Source: Aerococcaceae bacterium DSM 111020 (GTDB taxonomy: Bacteria; Bacillota; Bacilli; Lactobacillales; Aerococcaceae). Taken from it: 64,000 nt of DNA. A program made the position numbers and the translations under genes. Positions 1 to 10,107 of this stretch are shown piece after piece. Location of the stretch: positions 46,940-110,939 of the forward strand of contig JACBXP010000008.1 in assembly GCA_015863185.1 (NCBI GenBank), written 5' to 3'. The notes under the pieces are model-generated. The model saw only the letters and a list, made by a program, of their open reading frames with translations, had not been told where the DNA came from and searched no databases. Each line of letters starts with the position of its first letter. The first letter of the stretch is position 1.

Positions 1-696
1 TTCATGTTGTGGTTGTGTAAAAATAGCTTCAGGATGCCCTTGTTCTACTATATAGCCGTCATCCATAAAAATAACCCGATCCCCCATTTCACGAGCAAAA
101 CCCATCTCATGCGTCACAACAACCATCGTCATTCCTTTTGCTGCCAAATCTTTCATAACATTCAAGACATCACCAACCATCTCTGGATCTAGGGCACTGG
201 TTGGTTCGTCAAATAGAATGATATTGGGACTCATTGCGAGAGCACGAGCGATGGCTACTCTTTGCTTTTGGCCACCAGATAATGAATTTGGATATGCGTC
301 TGCCTTATCCGCTAAGCCAACTTCATTAAGTAATTCTATGGCTTTTTGTTCTGCATCAGCTTGTGATAATATCTCCAACTCTGTTGGAGCTAAAGTAATA
401 TTTTCTAATACACTCAAATGTGGAAACAAATTAAAATGTTGAAATACCATGCCGATATTTTCTCGTACTTTATTTATATCAATATTTTTTTCAGTTATGT
501 CTTTATCGTTAATAGTAATTGAACCTGAATCAATCTCCTCTAAACGATTCAAACATCTTAATAATGTAGATTTTCCTGAACCTGAAGACCCAATGATACA
601 AACTACTTCTCCTGAGTCAACACTCATGTCTATCCCTTTTAGGACTTCATTATCACCAAAGCTTTTTTTAAGTCCTTTTACAATCACTGAACTCAT
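1..696 (-). CDS. Polar amino-acid ABC transporter ATP-binding protein (GlnQ type), partial
   Basis: ATPase subunit that powers an amino-acid importer at the inner face of the membrane. Translating the minus strand from the ATG at 696 gives 232 open codons that run off the left edge. In order there is a Walker A (GSSGSGKST), a Q-loop region ([12 protein letters not shown]), the ABC signature [15 protein letters not shown], a Walker B ([12 protein letters not shown]) and the H-loop [10 protein letters not shown]. The family is usually about 240-250 residues, so only about 10-15 C-terminal residues are missing. A GGAGGG ribosome site precedes the start. The permease and binding-protein genes are not visible; they may lie beyond the left edge. 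Substrate (glutamine or another polar amino acid) is not determined. Confidence 0.93.
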   Translation of the reverse strand, partial: MSSVIVKGLKKSFGDNEVLKGIDMSVDSGEVVCIIGSSGSGKSTLLRCLNRLEEIDSGSITINDKDITEKNIDINKVRENIGMVFQHFNLFPHLSVLENITLAPTELEILSQADAEQKAIELLNEVGLADKADAYPNSLSGGQKQRVAIARALAMSPNIILFDEPTSALDPEMVGDVLNVMKDLAAKGMTMVVVTHEMGFAREMGDRVIFMDDGYIVEQGHPEAIFTQPQHE

Positions 697-858
697 ATAG
701 ACCCCTCCATGTTTTAAAATCCTTTGCTTTATATATTCAAATTAACTATTCATTAGAAAAATTAAGTAAACTCATTATACTGATTCCCTCTTCGAAATAC
801 AAACACTGATAAGAAGTTTTTTATCAAGCGCTTTGTTAATTTTCCTTATACTTAATTT

Positions 859-868
859 TTGTTATAAT
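859..868 (+). promoter_or_regulatory. Extended -10 promoter element for the Mga-like gene
   Basis: TGTTATAAT at about 860-868 is an extended -10 (TGnTATAAT), 35 bases before the ATG at 904. No good -35 lies at 17 bases, which is common for extended -10 promoters. The 697-903 gap is a divergent promoter region between the ABC ATPase and this gene. Confidence 0.5.
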
Positions 869-903
869 ACTAAATAAACTATGACAAATGAAGAGGTGAC
901 ATT

Positions 904-2364
904 ATGTTCACTATGAAGAAAGCGCATCAAAGACAATTGGATATTATTGAACTATTGTATCACAATCAAGGATGGCATCACTTTAATGATATTGCTGAGG
1001 CTGTAGATGCATCCGTTTATAGTATCCGTGATGATCTGTCAACGATTGGTTCAATATTTGAAGACTATGTCTTGCTTTCTGAAAATAAACAAACCGTTCA
1101 TGCTGATTTTCGAAAAGATGCCAATTTAGAAACATTTCGTCGCTATTATTTAAAAGAGACGATCTCATTACAATTTTTAGAAACACTCTTTTTTAATCCA
1201 TATTTAGAATTAGAAGAGATAGCAGAAATTATCTTAACAAGCCGTTCGACAGTTTATCGTTTTATTCCTGAACTAAATGAGCGCTTATCAAAAGAATTTG
1301 CATTAAATTTAACTACAAAACCTTTGAAAATAACAGGAGATGAAAGAAGTATTCGTGACTTTTTCACTATTTTTTTCAATATGCGCTATCATCCATTAGA
1401 ATGGCCTTTTGATGGTATCAATCAGACCCTCATTGACAATACAATCCAGTTAATTGCTGATATCTTACAATTAACACTTAGTCCTCCGATGCATCGTCAG
1501 CTATCTTTAATGACAGCCATAGGGCTTGTCAGAAACAAAAAACATCAATATTTATCGCAGCAGTATTTAACAAAAGACATTTCTACTTCTATTGCACGGA
1601 TTCAACCTTATTTTTCATCTAGCACAGTCAATCAACAACTGAATGAACTTCTTGATCAACCGTTAGAAACGTCTCTTTTATATGATATATTTTATCCGAT
1701 CTTACTATTAGCAACAGAAAATTCACCCAAGATGCCAACAGATTCATCATTGATGATCAATCATTTACTATCCTTTAGCGAAATCATGGAATTAACGCTC
1801 AATCCTGCCAATGCTAGAAACTTAGCATTTGGAATAAATGCCATCATAAGTCATGACACATTAGCTCTCATTCACCAGTCATCAAAGATCACCCGAGCCA
1901 GTCATTTCAATACAATGATTCAGAAAAAGCAACCGAAATTATTTAATCGACTGACACAATTTTTTAAAGATATTGCTTCTTCAAAGAATCAAGACTTCTC
2001 TGAAAATACATTGAATCAACTAATTCTTTATACTGTCACCCATTGGGATAATTTATTTCAACAATTGCAAAATGATTCAACACCCATTCCAATATTAGTG
2101 ATTAGTGATATTAGCGAAGGTCATGCTCAACTTATTAGCGATGATTTAAAAGGATATTTTAATGAGGCCATCGCTGTATCGACCGGTAAGGAAGGAACAT
2201 ACCAAGAAGCTCTCTCATTATCCCCTAGACCTAAGATTATCGTTTCAACTTTCGATATCGATCCAATTTCAGATACATATATTATTAATGCAGATCCTCT
2301 TCCCGATGAATTAACCTATGCCGAGGTACAACATGCATTAAATATCATCGAAAGAACAGAATAA
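904..2364 (+). CDS. Mga-family helix-turn-helix transcriptional regulator
   Basis: Protein of 486 residues with the layout of Mga/AtxA-type regulators: an N-terminal winged helix (about residues 8-60, IAEAVDASVYSIRDDL), a second helix-turn-helix (about 90-125, LEEIAEIILTSRSTVYRF), a long helical PRD-like middle and a C-terminal EIIB-like segment (PILVISDISEGHAQLI). Length fits the family (about 475-530). Mga proteins control surface and sugar-uptake genes, and their PRD-like domains can be phosphorylated by the PTS. The start at 904 has AGAGGTGA seven bases upstream; a second ATG at 913 is possible. It stands alone between divergent and convergent neighbours, so its targets are unknown. Confidence 0.8.
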   Translation: MFTMKKAHQRQLDIIELLYHNQGWHHFNDIAEAVDASVYSIRDDLSTIGSIFEDYVLLSENKQTVHADFRKDANLETFRRYYLKETISLQFLETLFFNPYLELEEIAEIILTSRSTVYRFIPELNERLSKEFALNLTTKPLKITGDERSIRDFFTIFFNMRYHPLEWPFDGINQTLIDNTIQLIADILQLTLSPPMHRQLSLMTAIGLVRNKKHQYLSQQYLTKDISTSIARIQPYFSSSTVNQQLNELLDQPLETSLLYDIFYPILLLATENSPKMPTDSSLMINHLLSFSEIMELTLNPANARNLAFGINAIISHDTLALIHQSSKITRASHFNTMIQKKQPKLFNRLTQFFKDIASSKNQDFSENTLNQLILYTVTHWDNLFQQLQNDSTPIPILVISDISEGHAQLISDDLKGYFNEAIAVSTGKEGTYQEALSLSPRPKIIVSTFDIDPISDTYIINADPLPDELTYAEVQHALNIIERTE

Positions 2365-2420
2365 TTAATTTTTTTATTGTAGGAAATTACTCCATTGTCA
2401 AGAATATCTTTATAATAATC

Positions 2421-2464
2421 AACCCCCAAATCTTAGCATTAAAGCTAGTATTTGGGGGTTTTTC
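2421..2464. terminator. Bidirectional intrinsic terminator between the Mga-like gene and proA
   Basis: AACCCCCAAAT at 2421-2431 pairs with ATTTGGGGGTT at 2450-2460, then T-rich sequence follows. The convergent genes on either side make it useful in both directions. Confidence 0.85.
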
Positions 2465-2523
2465 TAATATCTTTATTCGCTAAAGTTCTGAGCGAATTGA
2501 TAATCCTGTTATCTATTGGCAAG

Positions 2524-3780
2524 CTATTGACGAATTTGGCCATTTCCTTGAACCGTATATTTATAACTAGTTAATGCCTCTACTCCCATTGGGCCTCGAG
2601 CATGAAGTTTCTGCGTACTGATTCCCATTTCTCCACCGAAACCAAATTTCTCACCATCGGTGAAGCGTGTTGATGCATTGACATACACAACAGCCGAATC
2701 GATATCATTTAAGAAATCTTGGGCTACAGAATAATCTTCCGTAATGATAGCATCTGAGTGATGAGTTGAATAATGATTGATATGCTCAATTGCCATATCA
2801 TAATTATCAACCATCCGAACAGCGATAATATCCGCTAAAAATTCTGTTGCATAATCTTCCTCAGCAACTAAGACGGCTTCTCCAATTTGTTCAACTACTT
2901 GTTTATCTCCCCTAATTTCAACGCCATATTCCAGTAACGGGGCCAAAATCGATGGTAAATGTGATAACAAAGATTGATCTATAAGAACCGTTTCTAAGGC
3001 ATTACATACAGAATTTCTTTGCGTTTTTCCATTATTCAAAATAGCTGTTGCCTTTTCAAGGTCAGCTTTTTCATGGATATAAAGATGCGTATTACCTGCC
3101 CCGGTTTCAATAACAGGTACTGTTGCTTGAGTCACAACACGCTGAATCAATCCTTCTCCACCGCGCGGGATAAGACAATCAACATACTCATTTAAACGCA
3201 TTAATTGCCCCGCTATCTCGTACGACGGGTTCGTTATTAATTGCACACTATTCGGATTCAAATCAAACGAACGTATGACATCTTGGACAATTTGGACAAG
3301 CATTTTATTACTCTCCATTGCACTGCGACTACCTCTTAATATCACTGCATTTCCTGCTTTCAAACAAAGGGCACTCGCATCAATTGTCACATTTGGTCGA
3401 GATTCATAGATAATACCGATAACTCCTAAGGGAACACGACGTTTTGTGACACGCAAATTATCCTCAGTGATCCATTCTCTGTCAACAATATTTAAAGGAT
3501 CTTCAAGATTAGCAATCTTTTTAATGCCATCAACCATGCCTCGCACTCTGTCACTATTTAATGTCAGTCGTTCTTGCAAAGGCAATGCCATATCAGATTC
3601 TTTGGCACGTTCAATATCTTTTTGATTTGCTTCTAAAATAGCGGACTCTTTATCTATAAGCGATGCAGCTATTTTTAAAAGGACATCATTTTTTTGATTG
3701 GACGATAATTGAGCCATTTCATGCGAGGCTGCTTTCGCTTGTTTTCCTAATTGAATTAATTCAGGTTCAAATTGTGTCAT
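2524..3780 (-). CDS. proA: Gamma-glutamyl phosphate reductase
   Basis: Second step of proline synthesis: NADPH-dependent reduction of gamma-glutamyl phosphate to glutamate semialdehyde in the cytosol. The 418 residues match the family length. Visible motifs include the aldehyde dehydrogenase catalytic cysteine region NSVCNALETVLI, VPLGVIGIIYESRPNVT, and the C-terminal KFGFGGEMGISTQKLHARGP. The start lies two bases after the proB stop, so the two are translationally coupled. The enzyme partners with ProB, the labile intermediate being passed between them. Confidence 0.97.
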   Translation of the reverse strand: MTQFEPELIQLGKQAKAASHEMAQLSSNQKNDVLLKIAASLIDKESAILEANQKDIERAKESDMALPLQERLTLNSDRVRGMVDGIKKIANLEDPLNIVDREWITEDNLRVTKRRVPLGVIGIIYESRPNVTIDASALCLKAGNAVILRGSRSAMESNKMLVQIVQDVIRSFDLNPNSVQLITNPSYEIAGQLMRLNEYVDCLIPRGGEGLIQRVVTQATVPVIETGAGNTHLYIHEKADLEKATAILNNGKTQRNSVCNALETVLIDQSLLSHLPSILAPLLEYGVEIRGDKQVVEQIGEAVLVAEEDYATEFLADIIAVRMVDNYDMAIEHINHYSTHHSDAIITEDYSVAQDFLNDIDSAVVYVNASTRFTDGEKFGFGGEMGISTQKLHARGPMGVEALTSYKYTVQGNGQIRQ

Positions 3781-3782
3781 TA

Positions 3783-4613
3783 TTATCTCCTCCTTCTCTC
3801 AACAACTCGGCTAAATAATGTTCCTACATCATTTCCCATAAGAATCTTGAAAATGACTAAGGGATCCTCACTATCTGCAATAATCATACTGGCATCATTC
3901 TTCAGCATTCTTTCAGCGGCATTAATCTTTGTGGACATACCTCCTGTAGCAAATTCAGAACCTTTTCCAGTTGCCATAGCACGAACATCATCTGTAATTT
4001 CTGATATATGTGATAAACGCTTGGCGTCTGGATAATCTCTTGGGTTTTTATTATAAAGTCCATCTACATCACTTAAAATAATCAATAAATCGGCATTAAT
4101 ATTTTCAGCCACGATAGCTGCTAGCGTATCATTCTCGCCAAATTTAGTCACATGTTCTAATTCTTCAATGGAAATTGAATCATTCTCATTCATGATAGGG
4201 ATTACACCACGTGCTAACAAATTGAATATAGTATTTTTTACATTCTCATATGATTTTGAAAACTCAAAGACATCCTTGGTTAATAAAATTTGTGCCACAT
4301 TACGATTATAATAATTAAAAAAGCGACTATAATGGCCCATTAAAGCACTTTGACCAATTGCTGCCAATGCTTGCTGTTCATGAATATCTGTCGGGTATTC
4401 ATGAATGTCCATAATACTTGCCCCAACACCTACGGCACCTGAACTAATGATACTTACTTGATAGCCCTCTTGAACTAAACTACTACATACAAAGGCCAAG
4501 CGATCAAGCTTTTTGAAATCTACTTGATCTACGTCTTTCATAATTGAATTGGTTCCTATTTTAATAACTAGACGTTTCCAATCGTTATGTGATTTCAATT
4601 CTATACCCACCAT
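3783..4613 (-). CDS. proB: Glutamate 5-kinase, short form without PUA domain
   Basis: First and usually feedback-controlled step of proline synthesis, ATP-dependent phosphorylation of glutamate. The 276 residues form a single amino-acid-kinase domain: VIKIGTNSIM near the start, SSGAVGVGA, IPIMNENDSI, FGENDTLAA and SDVDGLYNKNP. The C-terminal PUA domain of the 367-residue E. coli enzyme is absent, as in many streptococcal ProB proteins. It follows the DJ-1 gene by 12 bases and precedes proA by two. No strong ribosome site is seen before the ATG at 4613, so it may depend on coupling to the upstream gene. Confidence 0.95.
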   Translation of the reverse strand: MVGIELKSHNDWKRLVIKIGTNSIMKDVDQVDFKKLDRLAFVCSSLVQEGYQVSIISSGAVGVGASIMDIHEYPTDIHEQQALAAIGQSALMGHYSRFFNYYNRNVAQILLTKDVFEFSKSYENVKNTIFNLLARGVIPIMNENDSISIEELEHVTKFGENDTLAAIVAENINADLLIILSDVDGLYNKNPRDYPDAKRLSHISEITDDVRAMATGKGSEFATGGMSTKINAAERMLKNDASMIIADSEDPLVIFKILMGNDVGTLFSRVVERRRR

Positions 4614-4625
4614 CCATACTAGTAA

Positions 4626-5195
4626 TTATCCATTATCTTTTATTTGTTCAACTAATTTGTTATATTGCATTGCTTCGCGTAGTTCGTTTGAATCAATTCC
4701 TAACTCTTCTAAGAGCTGATAAGAAAATTCCAATGCTGTCGCTGCACCTCGGCTCGTAGTCACTGACCCATCTACCACAACCAATGCATTCGCATGATGT
4801 GTATCACCCTCAATTTCTTCTTCAAAGCCGGGCGCGTTCGTGAACGATTTCCCCTTCAGTAATCCTGCTTCACTCAACACAATTGGACCTGCACATATGG
4901 CTGCTGTTTTCTTTCCAAGATCATTGGCTTCTTGAAGCGCTTCGATGACTCTTTCATCATCACGCAAGTTTGTAGCACCTGGTAGCCCTCCCGGTATGAC
5001 GATGAGGTCATAAATAGAAAAATCCGTTTCTGTTATTATTTTGTCTGCTTTAACCGTGATGTTATGAGAACCAGTGACTTCTTCGGAAAAACCAATCATA
5101 TCCACAACTAATTCTGCACGGCGAAATACATCAACCGGTGTTAAAGCTTCAATCTCTTCAAAGCCAGGAGCTAATAAGACGGCAATCTTTTTCAT
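4626..5195 (-). CDS. DJ-1/PfpI family protein (class I glutamine amidotransferase-like)
   Basis: Protein of 189 residues starting at the ATG at 5195 (MKKIAVLLAPGFEEIEAL), preceded by AGGAGAT; a longer reading frame upstream lacks any ribosome site. The DJ-1 nucleophile elbow is AAICAGPIVL, cysteine near residue 104, with a conserved glutamate in FEEIEA and a histidine in DTHHANALV. Family members act as deglycases/glyoxalases, chaperones or stress proteins. It is the first gene of a likely operon with proB and proA, which suggests co-expression but not a role in proline synthesis. The exact activity cannot be told from sequence. Confidence 0.9.
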   Translation of the reverse strand: MKKIAVLLAPGFEEIEALTPVDVFRRAELVVDMIGFSEEVTGSHNITVKADKIITETDFSIYDLIVIPGGLPGATNLRDDERVIEALQEANDLGKKTAAICAGPIVLSEAGLLKGKSFTNAPGFEEEIEGDTHHANALVVVDGSVTTSRGAATALEFSYQLLEELGIDSNELREAMQYNKLVEQIKDNG

Positions 5196-5348
5196 AATAT
5201 CTCCTCTTTCTTTCCTTTGTGCTATTCTAACATATTCTATATAGCTTTGATAATACTTGACAATCTTTCTGTTATTAACATTTATTCTCTGATATTCTAA
5301 AAAATTCAGAAAATAAACTTTTCCAATATTAATAAGAACGCTTGTTAT

Positions 5349-5403
5349 TTGCAATATTATCCTATAAATGTATAATAAATATGCATGGTTTACAGTCGTA
5401 AAC
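5349..5403 (+). promoter_or_regulatory. copB promoter with cop-box-like operator
   Basis: TTGCAA (5349-5354), a 16-base spacer and TATAAT (5371-5376) form a sigma-A promoter. Just downstream, 5388-5403 reads GTTTACAGTCGTAAAC. The arms GTTTAC/GTAAAC are perfect, and the core TACAGTCGTA differs by one base from the CopY/CopR cop box TACAnnTGTA. A repressor here would block transcription when copper is low. No copY gene is in the window. Confidence 0.6.
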
Positions 5404-5418
5404 TAGAAAGGACATCTT

Positions 5419-7455
5419 ATGAAAACACATCAAGAACATCATGAACATCATAATAACTCAAATCAGATGGAACATAAAGGTCATAGTCATGATTCTCATG
5501 CTCATACTGACCATACACATCATAATCATGCACATCATCATGGAAATTTTAAAGAAATTTTCTTTAAATCACTTCCGATTGGTATTTTAATTATGCTTCT
5601 ATCACCTTTTATGGGCTTGACTGATACAGGGCTCATTCATTTCGCCTATGCTGATATTCTTGTTGCGATCTTGTCAACAGGATTATTATTTTATGGTGGA
5701 AAACCATTTTTTCAAGGAGCAATGCATGAATTAAAACAAAAAGAACCTGGAATGATGGCACTCGTCTCATTAGGAATTAGTGTCTCATATCTCTATAGTA
5801 TCTATGCAGTCATCATCCGTTATACCACAGGGAATCACCTGATGGATTTCTTTTTTGAGTTTGCTTCTTTAATTTTAATTATGCTATTAGGTCATTGGCT
5901 AGAAATGAAAGCATTAGGCAGTGCCACCGATGCGAGAGCATCTTTAGCAGAACTCTTACCCAAAGAAGCCACCCTTATAAATGATCCGAACCAAACAAAA
6001 CAAATTTCAATAACAGAGCTTCAAATTGGTGATAAGATACGTATTCAGGCTGGAGAAAATATTCCCGCAGATGGAAAAATTATTCAGGGTGAATCCAGAA
6101 TTAATGAAGCCTTATTAACAGGTGAGTCTAAACCCATCTTAAAAAAAGAAACAGATGCCGTCATTGGTGGTTCAACCAATGGGGAGGGACAATTAATTGT
6201 CGAAGTCACACAGATTGGCCAAGAGTCTTTTATCCAACAAATTCAAGATTTAGTTACTCAAGCACAAGGGGAGCCTTCCCGAGCTGAGAATTTAGCCAAT
6301 AAAATAGCCTCCCTATTATTTTATGTTGCGATATCGGCCGCTTTTATCGCCTTCGTTATCTGGTTCATACAAGAAGACCTTGAAATAGCGATAACATATA
6401 TGGTAACCACACTCGTTATTGCTTGCCCACACGCTTTAGGGCTCGCAATTCCGCTCGTTGTTTCCCGTTCAACTAGCATTGGAGCTCATCGAGGACTATT
6501 AATTAAAGACCGGAATGTTTATGAATTAACTTCCAAGGCTGATTATATTATTCTAGACAAAACCGGAACCCTCACAACAGGAGAGTTCAAAGTATTAGAT
6601 ACTCAAATATTTTCTGAATCAATGACAAATGATGAATTTATTGCATTACTTGCTGGAATTGAAGCAGGCTCAAGTCATCCAATTGCTCAATCCATCATTG
6701 AATATGCGCAAAGCCAAGGTATTCAAGCTATATCATTCGACGATATTCAATCAATTTCTGGTTCTGGTGTAAAAGGGAGATTAAATGGAAAAGAATATCG
6801 ACTAATTAGTCAAAAAGCGTGGGGAGAAGACTTGGATATTCAAGTTCCCGCAGGAGCCACACTTTCACTACTGATTGCAGATAATGAGGTACTTGGCAGT
6901 GTAGCATTAGGTGATCAACTAAAATCTTCCAGTCAGAGATTGATTTCTATATTAAAAGAAAATCAAATAACACCGATTATGGCAACCGGTGATAATGACT
7001 CTGCGGCTCAAGAAGTGGCTCAACATTTAGATATTGACTATCATTCAAACATGACACCACAAGAAAAATATGATTTGGTCAAATCGTATCAAGACAAAGA
7101 CAATACTGTCATTATGGTAGGAGATGGTATTAACGACGCCCCTTCCTTAGCCCTAGCAGATGTGGGTGTGGCAATTGGAGCAGGGACACAAGTGGCTATC
7201 GATTCTGCTGATGTCATCTTAACCCAATCTGACCCAGGTGATATTATCGATTTTGTTAACTTATCCGTTCAAACTCATCGCAAAATGAATCAAAATCTTG
7301 CCTGGGGGGCTGGGTACAATTTTATAGCAATTCCATTAGCAGCTGGACTTTTAGCTCCTATTGGCATCTCTTTAACACCATCAATGGGAGCCATTCTCAT
7401 GACTGCTTCAACAATCATTGTCGCTTTGAATGCCTTAACATTAAAAATAGATTAA
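5419..7455 (+). CDS. copB: Copper-exporting P1B-type ATPase, CopB subclass
   Basis: Membrane ATPase that pumps copper ions out of the cytosol. The 678 residues begin with a histidine-rich metal-binding tail (about residues 5-42, many HxH pairs) in place of a CxxC heavy-metal domain. The key membrane motif is CPH (336-338, IACPHALG), typical of the CopB subclass, where CopA has CPC. Other hallmarks are TGES (235-238), the phosphorylated aspartate in DKTGT (380-384), the HP pair in GSSHPIA, and GDGIND (568-573). Several helices flank these. It is monocistronic, with its own promoter and terminator. The cop-box-like site suggests copper-responsive repression. Confidence 0.93.
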   Translation: MKTHQEHHEHHNNSNQMEHKGHSHDSHAHTDHTHHNHAHHHGNFKEIFFKSLPIGILIMLLSPFMGLTDTGLIHFAYADILVAILSTGLLFYGGKPFFQGAMHELKQKEPGMMALVSLGISVSYLYSIYAVIIRYTTGNHLMDFFFEFASLILIMLLGHWLEMKALGSATDARASLAELLPKEATLINDPNQTKQISITELQIGDKIRIQAGENIPADGKIIQGESRINEALLTGESKPILKKETDAVIGGSTNGEGQLIVEVTQIGQESFIQQIQDLVTQAQGEPSRAENLANKIASLLFYVAISAAFIAFVIWFIQEDLEIAITYMVTTLVIACPHALGLAIPLVVSRSTSIGAHRGLLIKDRNVYELTSKADYIILDKTGTLTTGEFKVLDTQIFSESMTNDEFIALLAGIEAGSSHPIAQSIIEYAQSQGIQAISFDDIQSISGSGVKGRLNGKEYRLISQKAWGEDLDIQVPAGATLSLLIADNEVLGSVALGDQLKSSSQRLISILKENQITPIMATGDNDSAAQEVAQHLDIDYHSNMTPQEKYDLVKSYQDKDNTVIMVGDGINDAPSLALADVGVAIGAGTQVAIDSADVILTQSDPGDIIDFVNLSVQTHRKMNQNLAWGAGYNFIAIPLAAGLLAPIGISLTPSMGAILMTASTIIVALNALTLKID

Positions 7456-7470
7456 ATCTAAAACGAAGTC

Positions 7471-7506
7471 AAAGAGAGTCTGAAACAAAAGTTTCAGACT
7501 CTCTTT
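7471..7506. terminator. Intrinsic terminator between copB and lysS
   Basis: AAAGAGAGTCTGAAAC pairs perfectly with GTTTCAGACTCTCTTT around an AAAA loop. The convergent genes mean it can serve both copB and lysS. Confidence 0.9.
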
Positions 7507-7568
7507 AATTATACAAAGATATTAATATAAACGGGACAAAAAATCTATTTGTTAATATGTGATTACGC

Positions 7569-9119
<1,551 letters not shown>

Positions 9120-9152
9120 TTATGATAGAACTCAATCTTCTTTTCTTTTGAA

Positions 9153-10037
9153 TCACCTATGATATTTATGGTCTAATATATTTTGTAGTTGTGATTCTGT
9201 ATATTGAAATGCTGAGTTACAATAGTGACAAATTATTTCAGCACCATGATCTTCTTCTATTAGTAGTTGGAGATCCTCTAAAGATAAACGTGCTAATTGT
9301 TCTTCAAAATGTTCATGGCTACAATGACAATGAAATTGAATCGGATATTCGTCTAAAATGTTATAATTATCTTTTTCGACGAGAGTAGCTAATAATTCTT
9401 CAACCATAATTCCTTGTTCAATTAAATCAGATACACGTCCCAAATCGGACAATTTTGTCTCCAACGCATGAATCGTATCTTCACTTGCATCTGGTAATAC
9501 TTGAATCATAAAACCACCAGCAGCTTTCACAGAATCATCTGTATCAACAAGTACACTAACGCCAATAGCAGAAGGTGTTTGTTCTGACACAGCCATATAG
9601 TAAGTAAAATCTTCGCCCAATTCCCCGCTAATTAATTCTACTTGTCCTCTAAAAGGCTCGCTATCTTGCATATGTTTACTGACAGTTAAAGTTCCTGGCA
9701 AACCAACTGCTTTTTTTACATCGATTTTTCCTGCTTCATTTAGCTCGAGAGCTACTTTTGGGTTCGAGACAAATCCTCTAATATCTCCATTTGGTGCACC
9801 ATCCGCTCTAATAGTTCCTACAGGACCTGTCCCTTTAATTTCAACGGATAGTGTATCATTTCCTTTTAAATTACCGGCCAATAGCGATGTAGCAATCAGT
9901 GTTCTCCCTAAAACAGCCGTCGCTGTGTGCCAACTTTGATGTCGAGTTCTTGCTTCTTCAACTGAATTCGTCGCATTAACGACATATACCCGTACTTCGT
10001 TGTCATAGGCTAAAGCCTTTAATAATGTGTCAGCCAT
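9153..10037 (-). CDS. hslO: Redox-regulated chaperone Hsp33
   Basis: Holdase chaperone that is switched on by oxidation, protecting cytosolic proteins from aggregation. The 294 residues carry the C-terminal zinc switch: Cys237 and Cys239 (FHCHCS) and Cys270 and Cys273 (ICHYCN), the CxC...CxxC pattern of the family. The N-terminal domain includes GPVGTIRADGAPNGDIRGFV. It is separated from ftsH by a terminator, so it is probably transcribed from its own promoter although it sits in the conserved ftsH-hslO-lysS order. Confidence 0.96.
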   Translation of the reverse strand: MADTLLKALAYDNEVRVYVVNATNSVEEARTRHQSWHTATAVLGRTLIATSLLAGNLKGNDTLSVEIKGTGPVGTIRADGAPNGDIRGFVSNPKVALELNEAGKIDVKKAVGLPGTLTVSKHMQDSEPFRGQVELISGELGEDFTYYMAVSEQTPSAIGVSVLVDTDDSVKAAGGFMIQVLPDASEDTIHALETKLSDLGRVSDLIEQGIMVEELLATLVEKDNYNILDEYPIQFHCHCSHEHFEEQLARLSLEDLQLLIEEDHGAEIICHYCNSAFQYTESQLQNILDHKYHR

Positions 10038-10067
10038 CTATATCATCTCCTCTTTATCAAACATATG

Positions 10068-10103
10068 AAAAGCCCGTAGCGACATCGCTAGCGGGCTTTT
10101 TAA
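10068..10103 (-). terminator. Intrinsic terminator after ftsH
   Basis: On the minus strand AAAAGCCCG...CGGGCTTTT forms a GC-rich stem with an inner TAGCGA/TCGCTA stem, ending in TTTT, just after the ftsH stop. Confidence 0.85.
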
Positions 10104-10107
10104 TCAT

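Noticed and set aside
4..700. Three plus-strand reading frames at the left edge
   Set aside because: They are antisense to the ABC ATPase, whose motifs are unmistakable on the minus strand.
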